This document shows, piece after piece, positions 46,138-53,736 of a stretch of DNA of 64,000 bases. Source of the DNA: Endozoicomonas sp. 8E. GTDB taxonomy: Bacteria > Pseudomonadota > Gammaproteobacteria > Pseudomonadales > Endozoicomonadaceae. Both the position numbers and the translations under genes were made by a program. Where the stretch lies: contig NZ_CP120717.1 of the NCBI RefSeq assembly GCF_032883915.1, positions 2,983,697 through 3,047,696 on the forward strand, read 5' to 3'. The notes under the pieces are model-generated. The model was not told where the DNA came from. It did no database searches and saw nothing but the letters and a program-made list of their open reading frames with translations. How positions within the stretch are numbered: position 1 is the stretch's first letter; each line of letters opens with the position of its first letter.

Positions 46138-47631
46138 ATGGGCTTGAAACAACGTATTGCAGGCTGGCTACTGCCCGAACTGAAAAATCTGGCTTATACC
46201 TCGGCAGGTCAGGGGCGAAGAAGCCAGAGTTGGATTGCGCCTTCTACCGGACCCAATAATTCACTGACCGGAAATCTTGGAACCCTGATCAACCGCTCTC
46301 GGGCTGCGATTCGTAATGATCCCTGGGCCGCTTCCGGGCTGGAAAAGCTGGTCGCCAATATTGTCGGCACCGGCATCAAGCCCAAGTCAGAAGCCCGTGA
46401 TGATGGGTTTCGTAAAGAGTTACAGGCCTTGTTTCTGGACTGGACCGATGAGTCCGATGCCGATGGCCAGCTCGATTTTTATGGCCAGCAGGCTCTGGCC
46501 ATGCGTTCGGTTTTGGAGGCCGGAGAGTGCTTTGTTCGCTTCCGTCCCCGCAAACCCGGCGATGGTTTGAGTGTGCCGCTGCAGCTGCAATTGCTGGAAG
46601 CGGAGTTTGTCCCCTGGGATTACAACGATGATCTGAAAAAGGGCCACAAGATCCGGGCCGGTATCGAATTTAATGCCATCGGGCAGCGGGTGGCTTACTG
46701 GATGCACAAGCAGCATCCCTCGGATTACACCACACTGGATACTGCCGACTTGCGACGGGTCTCTGCCGATCAGGTGTTGCATCTTTATGAACCGCTCCGG
46801 CCAGGTCAGCTGCGTGGGCAACCTTTGTTGAGCCAGGTACTGCTTCGAATGTATCACCTGGACAAATTCGATGATGCCACGCTGCTTCGGCAGGAAATCG
46901 CCAACCTGTTCACCGGCTTTATCACCAAACCGGCTCCGGAAACGGAAAAGGTCGATCCTTTAACCGGTCGGCCCATTGTCTATGACCTGCAAGGTGTACC
47001 TATGGTAGCAATGGAGCCGGGCACTATGCAGGAGCTATCACCGGGTGAAGAAATAACGTTTAACACACCACCGGGAGCGGCCAGTAACTACCCGGACTTT
47101 ATCCGCCAACAGCTGATGGCGGTGTCGGCGGGTATTGGTCTGCCTTATGAGATTCTGTCCGGCGATATGAAAGGCGTCAGTGACCGGGCTTTACGGGTGG
47201 TGCTTAATGAGTTCCGCCGTCGTATTCAACAGATCCAGCATAATTTGATGGTATTCCAACTTTGTCGCCCGGTCTGGAAACGATGGCTGGAACTGGCCGT
47301 ACTCAGTGGGGCGATTTCAGCCCCGAACTTTCATCGAAACCCAACGCACTATCGCAAGGTGAAATGGATTCCCCAGGGCTGGGCTTATATTCATCCAGTC
47401 CAGGATGTGCAGTCCCAGAATCTGGCAGTCCGTAGTGGTTTCAAATCTCGTTCAGAAGTGGTCTCTGAACAAGGCTACGACAGCGAACAAATTGACGATG
47501 AGATCGCAGCAGATAACCAGCGAGCCGACGAGCTGGAGCTGCAATACGACAGTGATGCCAGAACTCAGGAAATAAACAACACCATCATGGAAGAGGAACC
47601 CGATAACGATGAACAAAAAGCCGCTCAATAA
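46138..47631 (+). CDS. Portal protein, lambda gpB family
   Basis: 497 aa. 'NSLTGNLGTLINRSRAAIRN' then 'DPWAASGLEKLVANIVGTGI', 'EAGECFVRFRPRK', 'LQLLEAEFVPWDY', 'ADQVLHLYEPLRPGQLRGQP' and 'SAGIGLPYEILSGDMKGVSD' are typical for lambda-type portals. Forms the dodecameric DNA channel. It overlaps the protease gene by 23 bp. Confidence 0.95.
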   Translation: MGLKQRIAGWLLPELKNLAYTSAGQGRRSQSWIAPSTGPNNSLTGNLGTLINRSRAAIRNDPWAASGLEKLVANIVGTGIKPKSEARDDGFRKELQALFLDWTDESDADGQLDFYGQQALAMRSVLEAGECFVRFRPRKPGDGLSVPLQLQLLEAEFVPWDYNDDLKKGHKIRAGIEFNAIGQRVAYWMHKQHPSDYTTLDTADLRRVSADQVLHLYEPLRPGQLRGQPLLSQVLLRMYHLDKFDDATLLRQEIANLFTGFITKPAPETEKVDPLTGRPIVYDLQGVPMVAMEPGTMQELSPGEEITFNTPPGAASNYPDFIRQQLMAVSAGIGLPYEILSGDMKGVSDRALRVVLNEFRRRIQQIQHNLMVFQLCRPVWKRWLELAVLSGAISAPNFHRNPTHYRKVKWIPQGWAYIHPVQDVQSQNLAVRSGFKSRSEVVSEQGYDSEQIDDEIAADNQRADELELQYDSDARTQEINNTIMEEEPDNDEQKAAQ

Positions 47632-48595
47632 GAACCGGGCCTGGTTCACGTTGAAAAATCAGTCAGGCCAACCAGCGGAGCTGCTGATTTATGATGTGAT
47701 TGGCGATTGGGCAGGCTTATCTGCCCGGCAACTGGTCAGCAGCCTGAAAGATCTGGACACGGATGACATTACCGTTCGGATCAACAGCCCCGGTGGCTCA
47801 GTGTTTGACGGAGTCGCCATTTACAACGCCCTGCGTTACCACAAGGCTAACATCCATGTTCGGATTGAAGGGCTGGCAGCCAGTATCGCCAGTGTCATTG
47901 CTATGGCAGGCGACACCATACATATGGCTGAAAATGCCTTGCTAATGATTCACAATCCTTTCGGCTGGGTCGGAGGTGATGCTGGAGAGTTGCGCAAAAT
48001 GGCGGATATGTTGGACAAAACCACCGAGGTGATTGCCCAGACTTACTGCAATCGCTGTGAATTAGATCTGAAAGCCATGCTGAAACTAATGGACGAGGAG
48101 ACCTGGTTCACCGCCACTGAAGCCCAAGGCCATGGCCTGATTGATGAAGTGGAAGCACCGGTGAAAATGGCAGCTCATTTCGACCTTTCAAGCTTTATGC
48201 ATCCACCTCAGCCCGCAAACTCTGAATCTGAAAATGGGGATAAAGGCGCTCATGCCCTGGCAGTAATGACCTTGTGTAATCAGGCCGGTTACCCGGAAAT
48301 GGCTGAAACTTTTGTCCGCCAGCAGCAGGGTATCGAAGACGTCAAAGCTCGTCTGGCTGAATGTGAAACAATCAAATCCCTGTGTGCAGCAGCGCACTGT
48401 GAAGATCGGGCCGGACAGTATATTCAGTCTGGCAAGACGGAAGCTCAGGTACGCACTGAACTGTTTGATCTGCTCTTGCAGGATGACGACAGCATTAATA
48501 ACCAGCTGACACCCGATCAGCAAGATAAAAGAATCCAGCCACTGGTGGATACCCAAGCTGTTTACCGCAAGCGTAACGGTCAATCGGTGGCCTGA
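47609..48595 (+). CDS. Head maturation protease, ClpP-related (gpC-like)
   Basis: 328 aa. ClpP/SppA fold: 'DDITVRINSPGGSVFDGVAI', 'IEGLAASIASVIAMAGD' (nucleophile Ser in AASIAS) and 'ALLMIHNPFGWVGGDAGELR' (His region). The C-terminal 120 residues are helical and probably the scaffold part, as in lambda gpC/Nu3. Followed by gpD and gpE, consistent with capsid processing. Confidence 0.93.
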   Translation: MNKKPLNKNRAWFTLKNQSGQPAELLIYDVIGDWAGLSARQLVSSLKDLDTDDITVRINSPGGSVFDGVAIYNALRYHKANIHVRIEGLAASIASVIAMAGDTIHMAENALLMIHNPFGWVGGDAGELRKMADMLDKTTEVIAQTYCNRCELDLKAMLKLMDEETWFTATEAQGHGLIDEVEAPVKMAAHFDLSSFMHPPQPANSESENGDKGAHALAVMTLCNQAGYPEMAETFVRQQQGIEDVKARLAECETIKSLCAAAHCEDRAGQYIQSGKTEAQVRTELFDLLLQDDDSINNQLTPDQQDKRIQPLVDTQAVYRKRNGQSVA

Positions 48596-48646
48596 GATCA
48601 CTCACCCTTTCATAACTTTCCCTTTCTCACTCAAAGGAACTGAACC

Positions 48647-49027
48647 ATGCCTGTGATGACAGAGCCGATGCATACTGGCGAATTTATCGTGTCCGAAGGA
48701 AACAACAGTATCAGCCGGGAGCTGATCGAACTGGCTCCGGATCTGGCGCTACTGCCCGGCACCATTCTTGGCAAGAATACCTCCACAGGTGTTTATGGTC
48801 CTATTGATCCGGCTGCTGACACAGGCTTGCAAATGGCCGCTGGAGTGCTTTGGGATCATGTCATTACCGATGCCACAGGCGGCGAGGGCGTCATCATTGC
48901 CCGACTGGCAGAAGTGGATCAGGAGTTACTGGTCTGGCCGGAAGGCATCACTGACGAAGAAAAAACGACGGCGGTTGAGGAGCTGTCGTCACTGGATATC
49001 ATTCTCAGGACAGGAGAGCAGGGATGA
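48647..49027 (+). CDS. Head decoration protein, gpD-like
   Basis: 126 aa. 'MHTGEFIVSEGNNSISRELI', 'LLPGTILGKNTSTGVYGPID' and 'AAGVLWDHVITDATGGEGVI' match the HDPD capsid-stabilising family. AAAGGAAC precedes the ATG. Overlaps the capsid gene by 4 bp. Confidence 0.92.
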   Translation: MPVMTEPMHTGEFIVSEGNNSISRELIELAPDLALLPGTILGKNTSTGVYGPIDPAADTGLQMAAGVLWDHVITDATGGEGVIIARLAEVDQELLVWPEGITDEEKTTAVEELSSLDIILRTGEQG

Positions 49028-50019
49028 ACTTGCTGGATATTTTTAACAACGATGCCTTCAGTCTTACCAGCCTGACTGCCACCCTGAACGATATGCCCTA
49101 TAAGCCAGGGCGTATCGGTGAACTGGGGCTGTTTTCTGAAAGTGGCATTAACACCACCACGGCGATTGTAGAGTCACGGAATGGTGAGCTGATCCTGCTG
49201 CCTACTTCTGAGCGCGGTGCTCCGGCTGCCCAGGCTCGCGGAGGCAAGCGGAAGGTACGCAGTTTTGTGATCCCTCATATCCCCTATGACTCCACCATCA
49301 TTGCTGATGAGGTGCGCAATGTACGAGCCTTTGGCTCCGAGAGCGCCCTGGAAGGGGTGAAAACGGTGGTTAATGATCGACTGTCGTCCATGAATGCCAA
49401 TCATGAAGTGACCCTGGAGCACTTGCGACTGGGAGCCATCAAGGGACAGATTCTCGATGCCGATGGCTCCAGTGTAATCTACGACCTGTTTCAGGAATTC
49501 GGTGTCACCCAGCAAAACCATACCTTTAAATTCAGTGCGGCTGAAACGGATATCCGGTTAGAGTGTGTGGCTCTTCGCAGGAAGGTAGACACGGCTCTGG
49601 GCGCTCAGCCTTACACTGGATTAAGAGCCTTCTGTGGTGCTGATTTTTATGATGCTCTGGTCGGACACGATTACGTCAAAGATGCTTACCATCGCTATCA
49701 GGACAGCGTTTTACTGCGCAATGATCCCAAGACCGGATTCCGGTTCGGTGATATCGATTGGGAAGAGTATCGTGGACAGGTAGGCGATATTCCTTTCATT
49801 AAACCGGATGAAGCTTACGTGATCCCGGAAGGCACCGGCATCTTCCGCACCTGGTTTGCCCCAGCGGACTTTATCGAAACCGTGAATACCATTGGTCTGC
49901 CACGGTACGCGAAACAGAAAATTCTCGACTTCGATAAAGGCGTGCAGGTCCACACTCAGTCCAACCCACTGCCCATCTGTCTTAAGCCAAGAGCCGTGAT
50001 CAAATGCAAGATGAGCTAA
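49024..50019 (+). CDS. Major capsid protein, gpE family
   Basis: 331 aa of the lambda gpE type (HK97 fold): 'NDMPYKPGRIGELGLFSESG', 'VRSFVIPHIPYDSTIIADEV', 'LEHLRLGAIKGQILDADGSS' and the C-terminal 'AKQKILDFDKGVQVHTQSNP' with 'LPICLKPRAV'. Intact; overlaps the next gene by 16 bp. Confidence 0.95.
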   Translation: MNLLDIFNNDAFSLTSLTATLNDMPYKPGRIGELGLFSESGINTTTAIVESRNGELILLPTSERGAPAAQARGGKRKVRSFVIPHIPYDSTIIADEVRNVRAFGSESALEGVKTVVNDRLSSMNANHEVTLEHLRLGAIKGQILDADGSSVIYDLFQEFGVTQQNHTFKFSAAETDIRLECVALRRKVDTALGAQPYTGLRAFCGADFYDALVGHDYVKDAYHRYQDSVLLRNDPKTGFRFGDIDWEEYRGQVGDIPFIKPDEAYVIPEGTGIFRTWFAPADFIETVNTIGLPRYAKQKILDFDKGVQVHTQSNPLPICLKPRAVIKCKMS

Positions 50020-50303
50020 GTGATCTGAATCGGCAGGTACTGGCTACCTTTGGGGAGGTTGTCACATTGAAAAAGTCAGATGACAGTAGGCTGGAAGTGA
50101 CGGGCATTTTGACTCGGGAGCTGATGCCTACCGGTCCTTATGAACAGGTGTTGCAAGAGGTCACTACATTGGCATTGCCCAATGATGTAAAGGTGAGTCG
50201 AGGTGATGAGGTGATCTCTGCAGCACAACAATGGACCATTGACCGGAAACTGAAAGGCGATGGTCAAATGAACTGGTGGTCACTCCATGAAGCTGGAGCT
50301 TGA
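50004..50303 (+). CDS. Head-tail joining/attachment protein (FII-like)
   Basis: 99 aa: 'VTLKKSDDSRLEVTGILTRE' and 'VSRGDEVISAAQQWTIDRKL'. Small beta-rich protein directly after the capsid gene, as in lambda FII. Identification relies on size, position and fold-like pattern. Confidence 0.68.
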   Translation: MQDELSDLNRQVLATFGEVVTLKKSDDSRLEVTGILTRELMPTGPYEQVLQEVTTLALPNDVKVSRGDEVISAAQQWTIDRKLKGDGQMNWWSLHEAGA

Positions 50304-50889
50304 GCTGGATGACAGCATTGACGAGTTGATCCATTACTTCAAGAACACTCCGGAAACTCTCCAGCTCGCCATTCGAAGATCATTGAGGAAGTTAACCCGT
50401 TTTGCTGAACGACGAACCCTGAGAGCATTAGCTCGAGAGCAAGGCATTACTCAAAAGAAGCTAAAAGAGCTGGGCCGGGTCAAGGTCAATCTCCTGCAAC
50501 CGGGTGAGCGAGGGAGTGAAGGCTATAGTCTGGTGATCTGGATTGGTGCCTGGGATATACCGGCCCATTATCTGGGCAAACCCAGACAGACCAAACAAGG
50601 TGTCAGAACTGGCAAGCATTTCTGGGGAGGGGCTTTTTTAATGCAGCCGGTCAATGCTACACACTCGATGGTCTTCAGGCGAAAAGCCAACTGGCGGCAT
50701 AAATACCAGCGCTCCAAAAAATCCGGGCGCATGATGTGGATGGGCTTGCCCCTGGAAAAGAAGACTTTGCCGATCCTGAACAGTGCCATTCAGGTGCTGG
50801 AAAAGCTTCAGCCCATTTTACTGGAGCGGTTTGCCACCCTGATGCAGCAAGAACTGAATTTCATCGTCAACGGAGCCGGTCATGCTTAA
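50287..50889 (+). CDS. Minor tail protein Z-like
   Basis: 200 aa. 'QLAIRRSLRKLTRFAERRTL' then 'RALAREQGITQKKLKELGRV', 'LVIWIGAWDIPAHYLGKPRQ' and a C-terminal helix. Position between FII-like and tail-terminator-like genes and the basic N-terminus match lambda gpZ/neck proteins. Overlaps both neighbours. Confidence 0.75.
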   Translation: MKLELELDDSIDELIHYFKNTPETLQLAIRRSLRKLTRFAERRTLRALAREQGITQKKLKELGRVKVNLLQPGERGSEGYSLVIWIGAWDIPAHYLGKPRQTKQGVRTGKHFWGGAFLMQPVNATHSMVFRRKANWRHKYQRSKKSGRMMWMGLPLEKKTLPILNSAIQVLEKLQPILLERFATLMQQELNFIVNGAGHA

Positions 50890-51283
50890 CCCAGAACAAC
50901 AACTGGTTAGCCTTTTGGTAGGTGTTCTGGAGACAGTGTGTAATCAGGTATTGTTGGGCTATGCTGCCACCGGCATTGAACAGGGTCTGAAGCCGCCAGC
51001 CGTACTGGTGCAACTGGAATCAATCAGTGAGTTACAACAACAGGGCAGCCGTCGTAAAGATCAATGGCTGTTTAATCTCAGCGCTGTGGTGCCGACCAAT
51101 GACCGGGCAACTTATGCCTTGCTGGAGCTCTCCAGAACGATTCGCCAAGCCCTGAGCAATGATAAAGCCCTGTCAGAACATTGCCGCAAGCTGACCTTCT
51201 CTGAAACCCAGTTTGATATTGCTCCCAGTCAGGGACAATTGTCCTTTGCAGATATCACCCTAACCCTCGAAACCGTCTTTTAA
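50882..51283 (+). CDS. Tail terminator-like protein (gpU position)
   Basis: 133 aa. 'LKPPAVLVQLESISELQQQG', 'RRKDQWLFNLSAVVPTNDRA' and 'DITLTLETVF'. Length and location directly before the tail tube gene suggest the gpU-type terminator that stops tail polymerisation. Family recognition is weak. Confidence 0.65.
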   Translation: MLNPEQQLVSLLVGVLETVCNQVLLGYAATGIEQGLKPPAVLVQLESISELQQQGSRRKDQWLFNLSAVVPTNDRATYALLELSRTIRQALSNDKALSEHCRKLTFSETQFDIAPSQGQLSFADITLTLETVF

Positions 51284-51308
51284 ATCCTCTTCAAGGAAGG
51301 AGAATTCT

Positions 51309-52052
51309 ATGTCCACCATCGACCGCAGTTTTATTGGTGCAGGCAGTATCCATATTCAGCCTTACGACAAATCCGCACCACTGCTGCCCATTGGCAATGT
51401 CAGTGAGTTTAACTTCAGCTTTGAAGAAGATCGTAAAGAGCTGAAAAACTATCTGGGCGGTGGTGGCAATCGCAATGTTATCAGCCGAGTGTCGGGCATT
51501 ACCGCCAACCTGGTAGCCCATGATTTCACTGCCAGTAATATCTCCCTGGCACTTCGAGGCAGTGTTACTGAGGCTGCGATCACCCCGGTGACTGATGAAG
51601 CGCAAGAAACCTATGGTGTGGCAGGTGAATTGATTCCTTTCGGGCATTTACCTGATTTGGATCAGACCATTACGGTAAAAGACAGTCTGGATACCGTATT
51701 GGTAGAAGGTGATGACTACCAACTGATGAAATCTGGCATTCAGGTCATTGAAGGCGGGGGAGTTGACAACCTGGGCATCAAGGTTAGTTACACACCGCTC
51801 AAGGCCAATATGGTACAAGCGCTGGTTGAGTCCGGGCGTGAGTTTACCCTGTTTATGGAAGGGTTGAATGATGCCCAAGAAGGATTGCCCTTCAATATCC
51901 GGGTGCATCGGGTGAAGTTCTCTCCGGTGCAGAATCTGGGCTTTATCTCGGATGACTTTGCCAGCATTCCCTTGCAAGTCGATGTGCTGGCGGATACGGC
52001 GATTTCAGGGAATGGGCTGAGTGCGTTTATGCAGTTGGACCTGGCAGGGTAG
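51309..52052 (+). CDS. Major tail tube protein
   Basis: 247 aa, beta-rich: 'RSFIGAGSIHIQPYDKSAPL', 'VSEFNFSFEEDRKELKNYLG', 'GELIPFGHLPDL', 'LNDAQEGLPFNIRVHRVKFS' and a C-terminal 'ISGNGLSAFMQLDL'. AAGGAAGGAG precedes the ATG. Position and size indicate the tail tube subunit. It is the last structural gene before the TIR cassette. Confidence 0.78.
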   Translation: MSTIDRSFIGAGSIHIQPYDKSAPLLPIGNVSEFNFSFEEDRKELKNYLGGGGNRNVISRVSGITANLVAHDFTASNISLALRGSVTEAAITPVTDEAQETYGVAGELIPFGHLPDLDQTITVKDSLDTVLVEGDDYQLMKSGIQVIEGGGVDNLGIKVSYTPLKANMVQALVESGREFTLFMEGLNDAQEGLPFNIRVHRVKFSPVQNLGFISDDFASIPLQVDVLADTAISGNGLSAFMQLDLAG

Positions 52053-52109
52053 TCGCTGATATTTATAGGTGTTCTGATTTGAGGTAGTAAAAGTGGGCGG
52101 CAGACTGAG

Positions 52110-52733
52110 CTACTTCTGCCAAATCATATTTTCAAGGGTTTCCATATACTCAGTAGACCTTGCTTGTAGCTCGTTAAGCTCCTTCCTGAAAGCGGTGTGG
52201 TCATAATTATCTGACTCTATTTGGGGGTGCCATTTTGTGGTGAATGGTCTTATGTGTTTGGTCAGAAATTGGTTTGATGATTTTTGAAACTGTATACAGG
52301 ATTTTCCATAAGAATGACAAATATCTCTTAGCCTTTGAAATAATGAATAAATACTTTTTAGTGCAGAGAGGTTACAACCTAAATTGGGGTCTAATTCTAT
52401 AGTTGTTACTCTGCTTGAAAGCTCTACATAAAAATCAAAAGCAGCATTTTTTTCATCTTCTTCATGTTTGTTAGATTTTTTGTCGAAATGGTTGTCAAAG
52501 AAGTATAGAAATAAACTGATTTTGTCCGGATCTTTTTGTTTACTTAATTTTGAAAGTTTATTTCTGTTTAAATAAGATTTAAGTGATTCTTCATTTTCTT
52601 TATTATGGGGATAATAAAAACAATGAGTGAAAAAAACTTTTTGCAGTACTCCTGATTTTTTTAATTTCTCTTCCAGTTCATTGCATAGTTCTACAACGAT
52701 AGGGTTTTCTCTATTGCTCATAGGATTGCTCAT
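52110..52733 (-). CDS. 207-aa unknown protein of the TIR cassette
   Basis: Soluble, Lys/Asn/Ser-rich, strongly A/T-biased gene antisense to the tail module. 'VVELCNELEEKLKKSG', 'KDPDKISLFLYFFDNHFD', 'AAFDFYVELSSRVTTIELDP', 'LSALKSIYSLFQRLRDICHS' and 'FLTKHIRPFTTKWHPQIES' are seen. The order 'SxYSLFxxxR...LRPFxxKWHP' is reminiscent of a helical domain in larger bacterial defence-like proteins, but I cannot verify that. No catalytic motif, TM or signal peptide. It may start at the second ATG (52721). It is divergent from the two tiny genes and transcribed in the same direction as the TIR gene. Confidence 0.72.
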   Translation of the reverse strand: MSNPMSNRENPIVVELCNELEEKLKKSGVLQKVFFTHCFYYPHNKENEESLKSYLNRNKLSKLSKQKDPDKISLFLYFFDNHFDKKSNKHEEDEKNAAFDFYVELSSRVTTIELDPNLGCNLSALKSIYSLFQRLRDICHSYGKSCIQFQKSSNQFLTKHIRPFTTKWHPQIESDNYDHTAFRKELNELQARSTEYMETLENMIWQK

Positions 52734-52782
52734 AGCTTTAGTGAAAGCATGAATTTTAGATCATAGAATGGATGTACACTAT

Positions 52783-52832
52783 TTCCCCTGAGAATGGAAT
52801 TATTCCCCTGAAAATGCAGTTTTTTCCCCTGA
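52783..52832. repeat. Three phased direct repeats TTCCCCTGA
   Basis: Copies start at 52783, 52803 and 52824 (20- and 21-bp spacing, two helical turns) with extended similarity TTCCCCTGA-n-AATG for the first two. They lie in the divergent gap between the 207-aa gene (ATG 52733) and the tiny gene at 52893. Operator array or the remains of a multi-repeat insertion-sequence end. Confidence 0.6.
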
Positions 52833-52892
52833 CAAAGAGGCAAGTCATATTCATACTTACCAGCGCGTTATATCCAATATGGTGTAATTATC

Positions 52893-53042
52893 ATGGCTAA
52901 GAAAATTGATCCTCAAGATAATCAGGCTAATCAGAAAAATCCAAATAAAGGGACTGATGGTACAAATCGTCAGTACGATAAAGTTCAGGGAAATAGAGGG
53001 AAAGAGTTAAATCCAAACCAAAAACCAACCAGTGGTGAATGA
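52893..53042 (+). CDS. Tiny polar protein 1 of the TIR cassette
   Basis: 49 aa, MAKKIDPQDNQANQKNPNKG then 'TDGTNRQYDKVQGNRGKELN' and 'PNQKPTSGE'. Extremely rich in Asn, Gln, Lys, Pro and Gly, without hydrophobic core, so probably disordered. A weak GGTG precedes it by about 8 bp. Its TGA overlaps the ATG of the next small gene (ATGA), which supports translation of both. Too short for family recognition. Confidence 0.5.
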   Translation: MAKKIDPQDNQANQKNPNKGTDGTNRQYDKVQGNRGKELNPNQKPTSGE

Positions 53043-53167
53043 AAATGTCAAAGGTCCAACCTAAACGTACTCCGGCTTCTAACCCCGTGGTACCCAACTT
53101 GCCTAGTAAAAACCCCGGCATGCCTTCAGGGAGAAGACGTGGGAATTATCCTCCGAATGGAAGATAG
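53039..53167 (+). CDS. Tiny polar protein 2 of the TIR cassette
   Basis: 42 aa from 53039 (or 40 from ATG 53045, which has GGTGAATG upstream): MKMSKVQPKRTPASNP then 'VVPNLPSKNPGMPSGRRRGN' and 'YPPNGR'. Basic, Pro/Asn/Gly-rich, ending in an Arg-rich tail 'GRRRGNYPPNGR'. The 'NLPSKNPGMPSGRRRGN' pattern seems to recur among small bacterial ORFs, as far as I remember, but I cannot name a family. Ends just before a hairpin terminator. Confidence 0.5.
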   Translation: MKMSKVQPKRTPASNPVVPNLPSKNPGMPSGRRRGNYPPNGR

Positions 53168-53179
53168 GTTTTCATAATC

Positions 53180-53198
53180 AGGGCAGCTTAGCTGCCCT
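53180..53198. terminator. Hairpin between tiny gene 2 and the TIR gene
   Basis: AGGGCAGC-TTA-GCTGCCCT perfect 8-bp stem between two convergent genes. The T-run is poor (CCTTTA), so efficiency is uncertain. Confidence 0.55.
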
Positions 53199-53206
53199 CC
53201 TTTAGG

Positions 53207-53635
53207 TTAGCTCGAAAGCCATTGAGACAATGTAGATTGATCCCAATCATAGATTTTTTCTTCCATGATGTACTTGGGCATACCTGCAGTACAGCAATTT
53301 CTATGTCTCAGTAGTAGTAAATATTTATTATTACCATGTATATTTAAAAAAGTATCTATTTCCCATTCTACCCATTCACTGCTATGAGTATTTTCTCCAA
53401 TGATAACAAGTAATCTGTTACTTCTTTCTAATAGTTGATGAATTTTGTTTCTTACTTCACTAGCGGCTTTATGATACGGTGATTTTGTGATTATATGGCC
53501 ATATTCGTTCTTTATTGGTCCAGGTAAGGACTCGTCAATAAAATTTATCTTGTTATTTGAATTTTTAGCAATAGATTGAATATCTCGTACATATTGCACG
53601 TCCTCAGATTTGTAACTGATGAAAAGATGTAACAA
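53207..53635 (-). CDS. ThsB-like TIR domain protein
   Basis: 142 aa with TTG start; GGGAG stands 8 bp before it. 'LHLFISYKSEDVQYVRDIQS' is the TIR strand-A region; 'AASEVRNKIHQLLERSNRLL' and 'VIIGENTHSSEWVEWEIDTF' match the MTH538/ThsB TIR-like family (PF08937); 'MPKYIMEEKIYDWDQSTLSQ' is the usual ending. In Thoeris such proteins sense phage and make a nucleotide signal, but no ThsA-type effector is present here. A/T-rich and antisense to the tail genes, inserted between tail tube and tape measure. Probable anti-phage or superinfection-exclusion component. Confidence 0.82.
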   Translation of the reverse strand: MLHLFISYKSEDVQYVRDIQSIAKNSNNKINFIDESLPGPIKNEYGHIITKSPYHKAASEVRNKIHQLLERSNRLLVIIGENTHSSEWVEWEIDTFLNIHGNNKYLLLLRHRNCCTAGMPKYIMEEKIYDWDQSTLSQWLSS

Positions 53636-53736
53636 GGTTATTACTCCCAGAAGGTTAAATTTAACTAATCAGGAGTAAGCATATCAGGCATTTAATACTT
53701 CATATGATTTTTTTTATTTGACTCATGGAGGGAGCC

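Noticed and set aside
52783-52832. CRISPR-like array
   Set aside because: Only three 9-bp repeats with 11-12 bp between them; far too short for repeat-spacer units, and no cas genes are present.
53207-53635. Complete Thoeris system
   Set aside because: Only the TIR component is present; no ThsA-like effector is encoded in the window.
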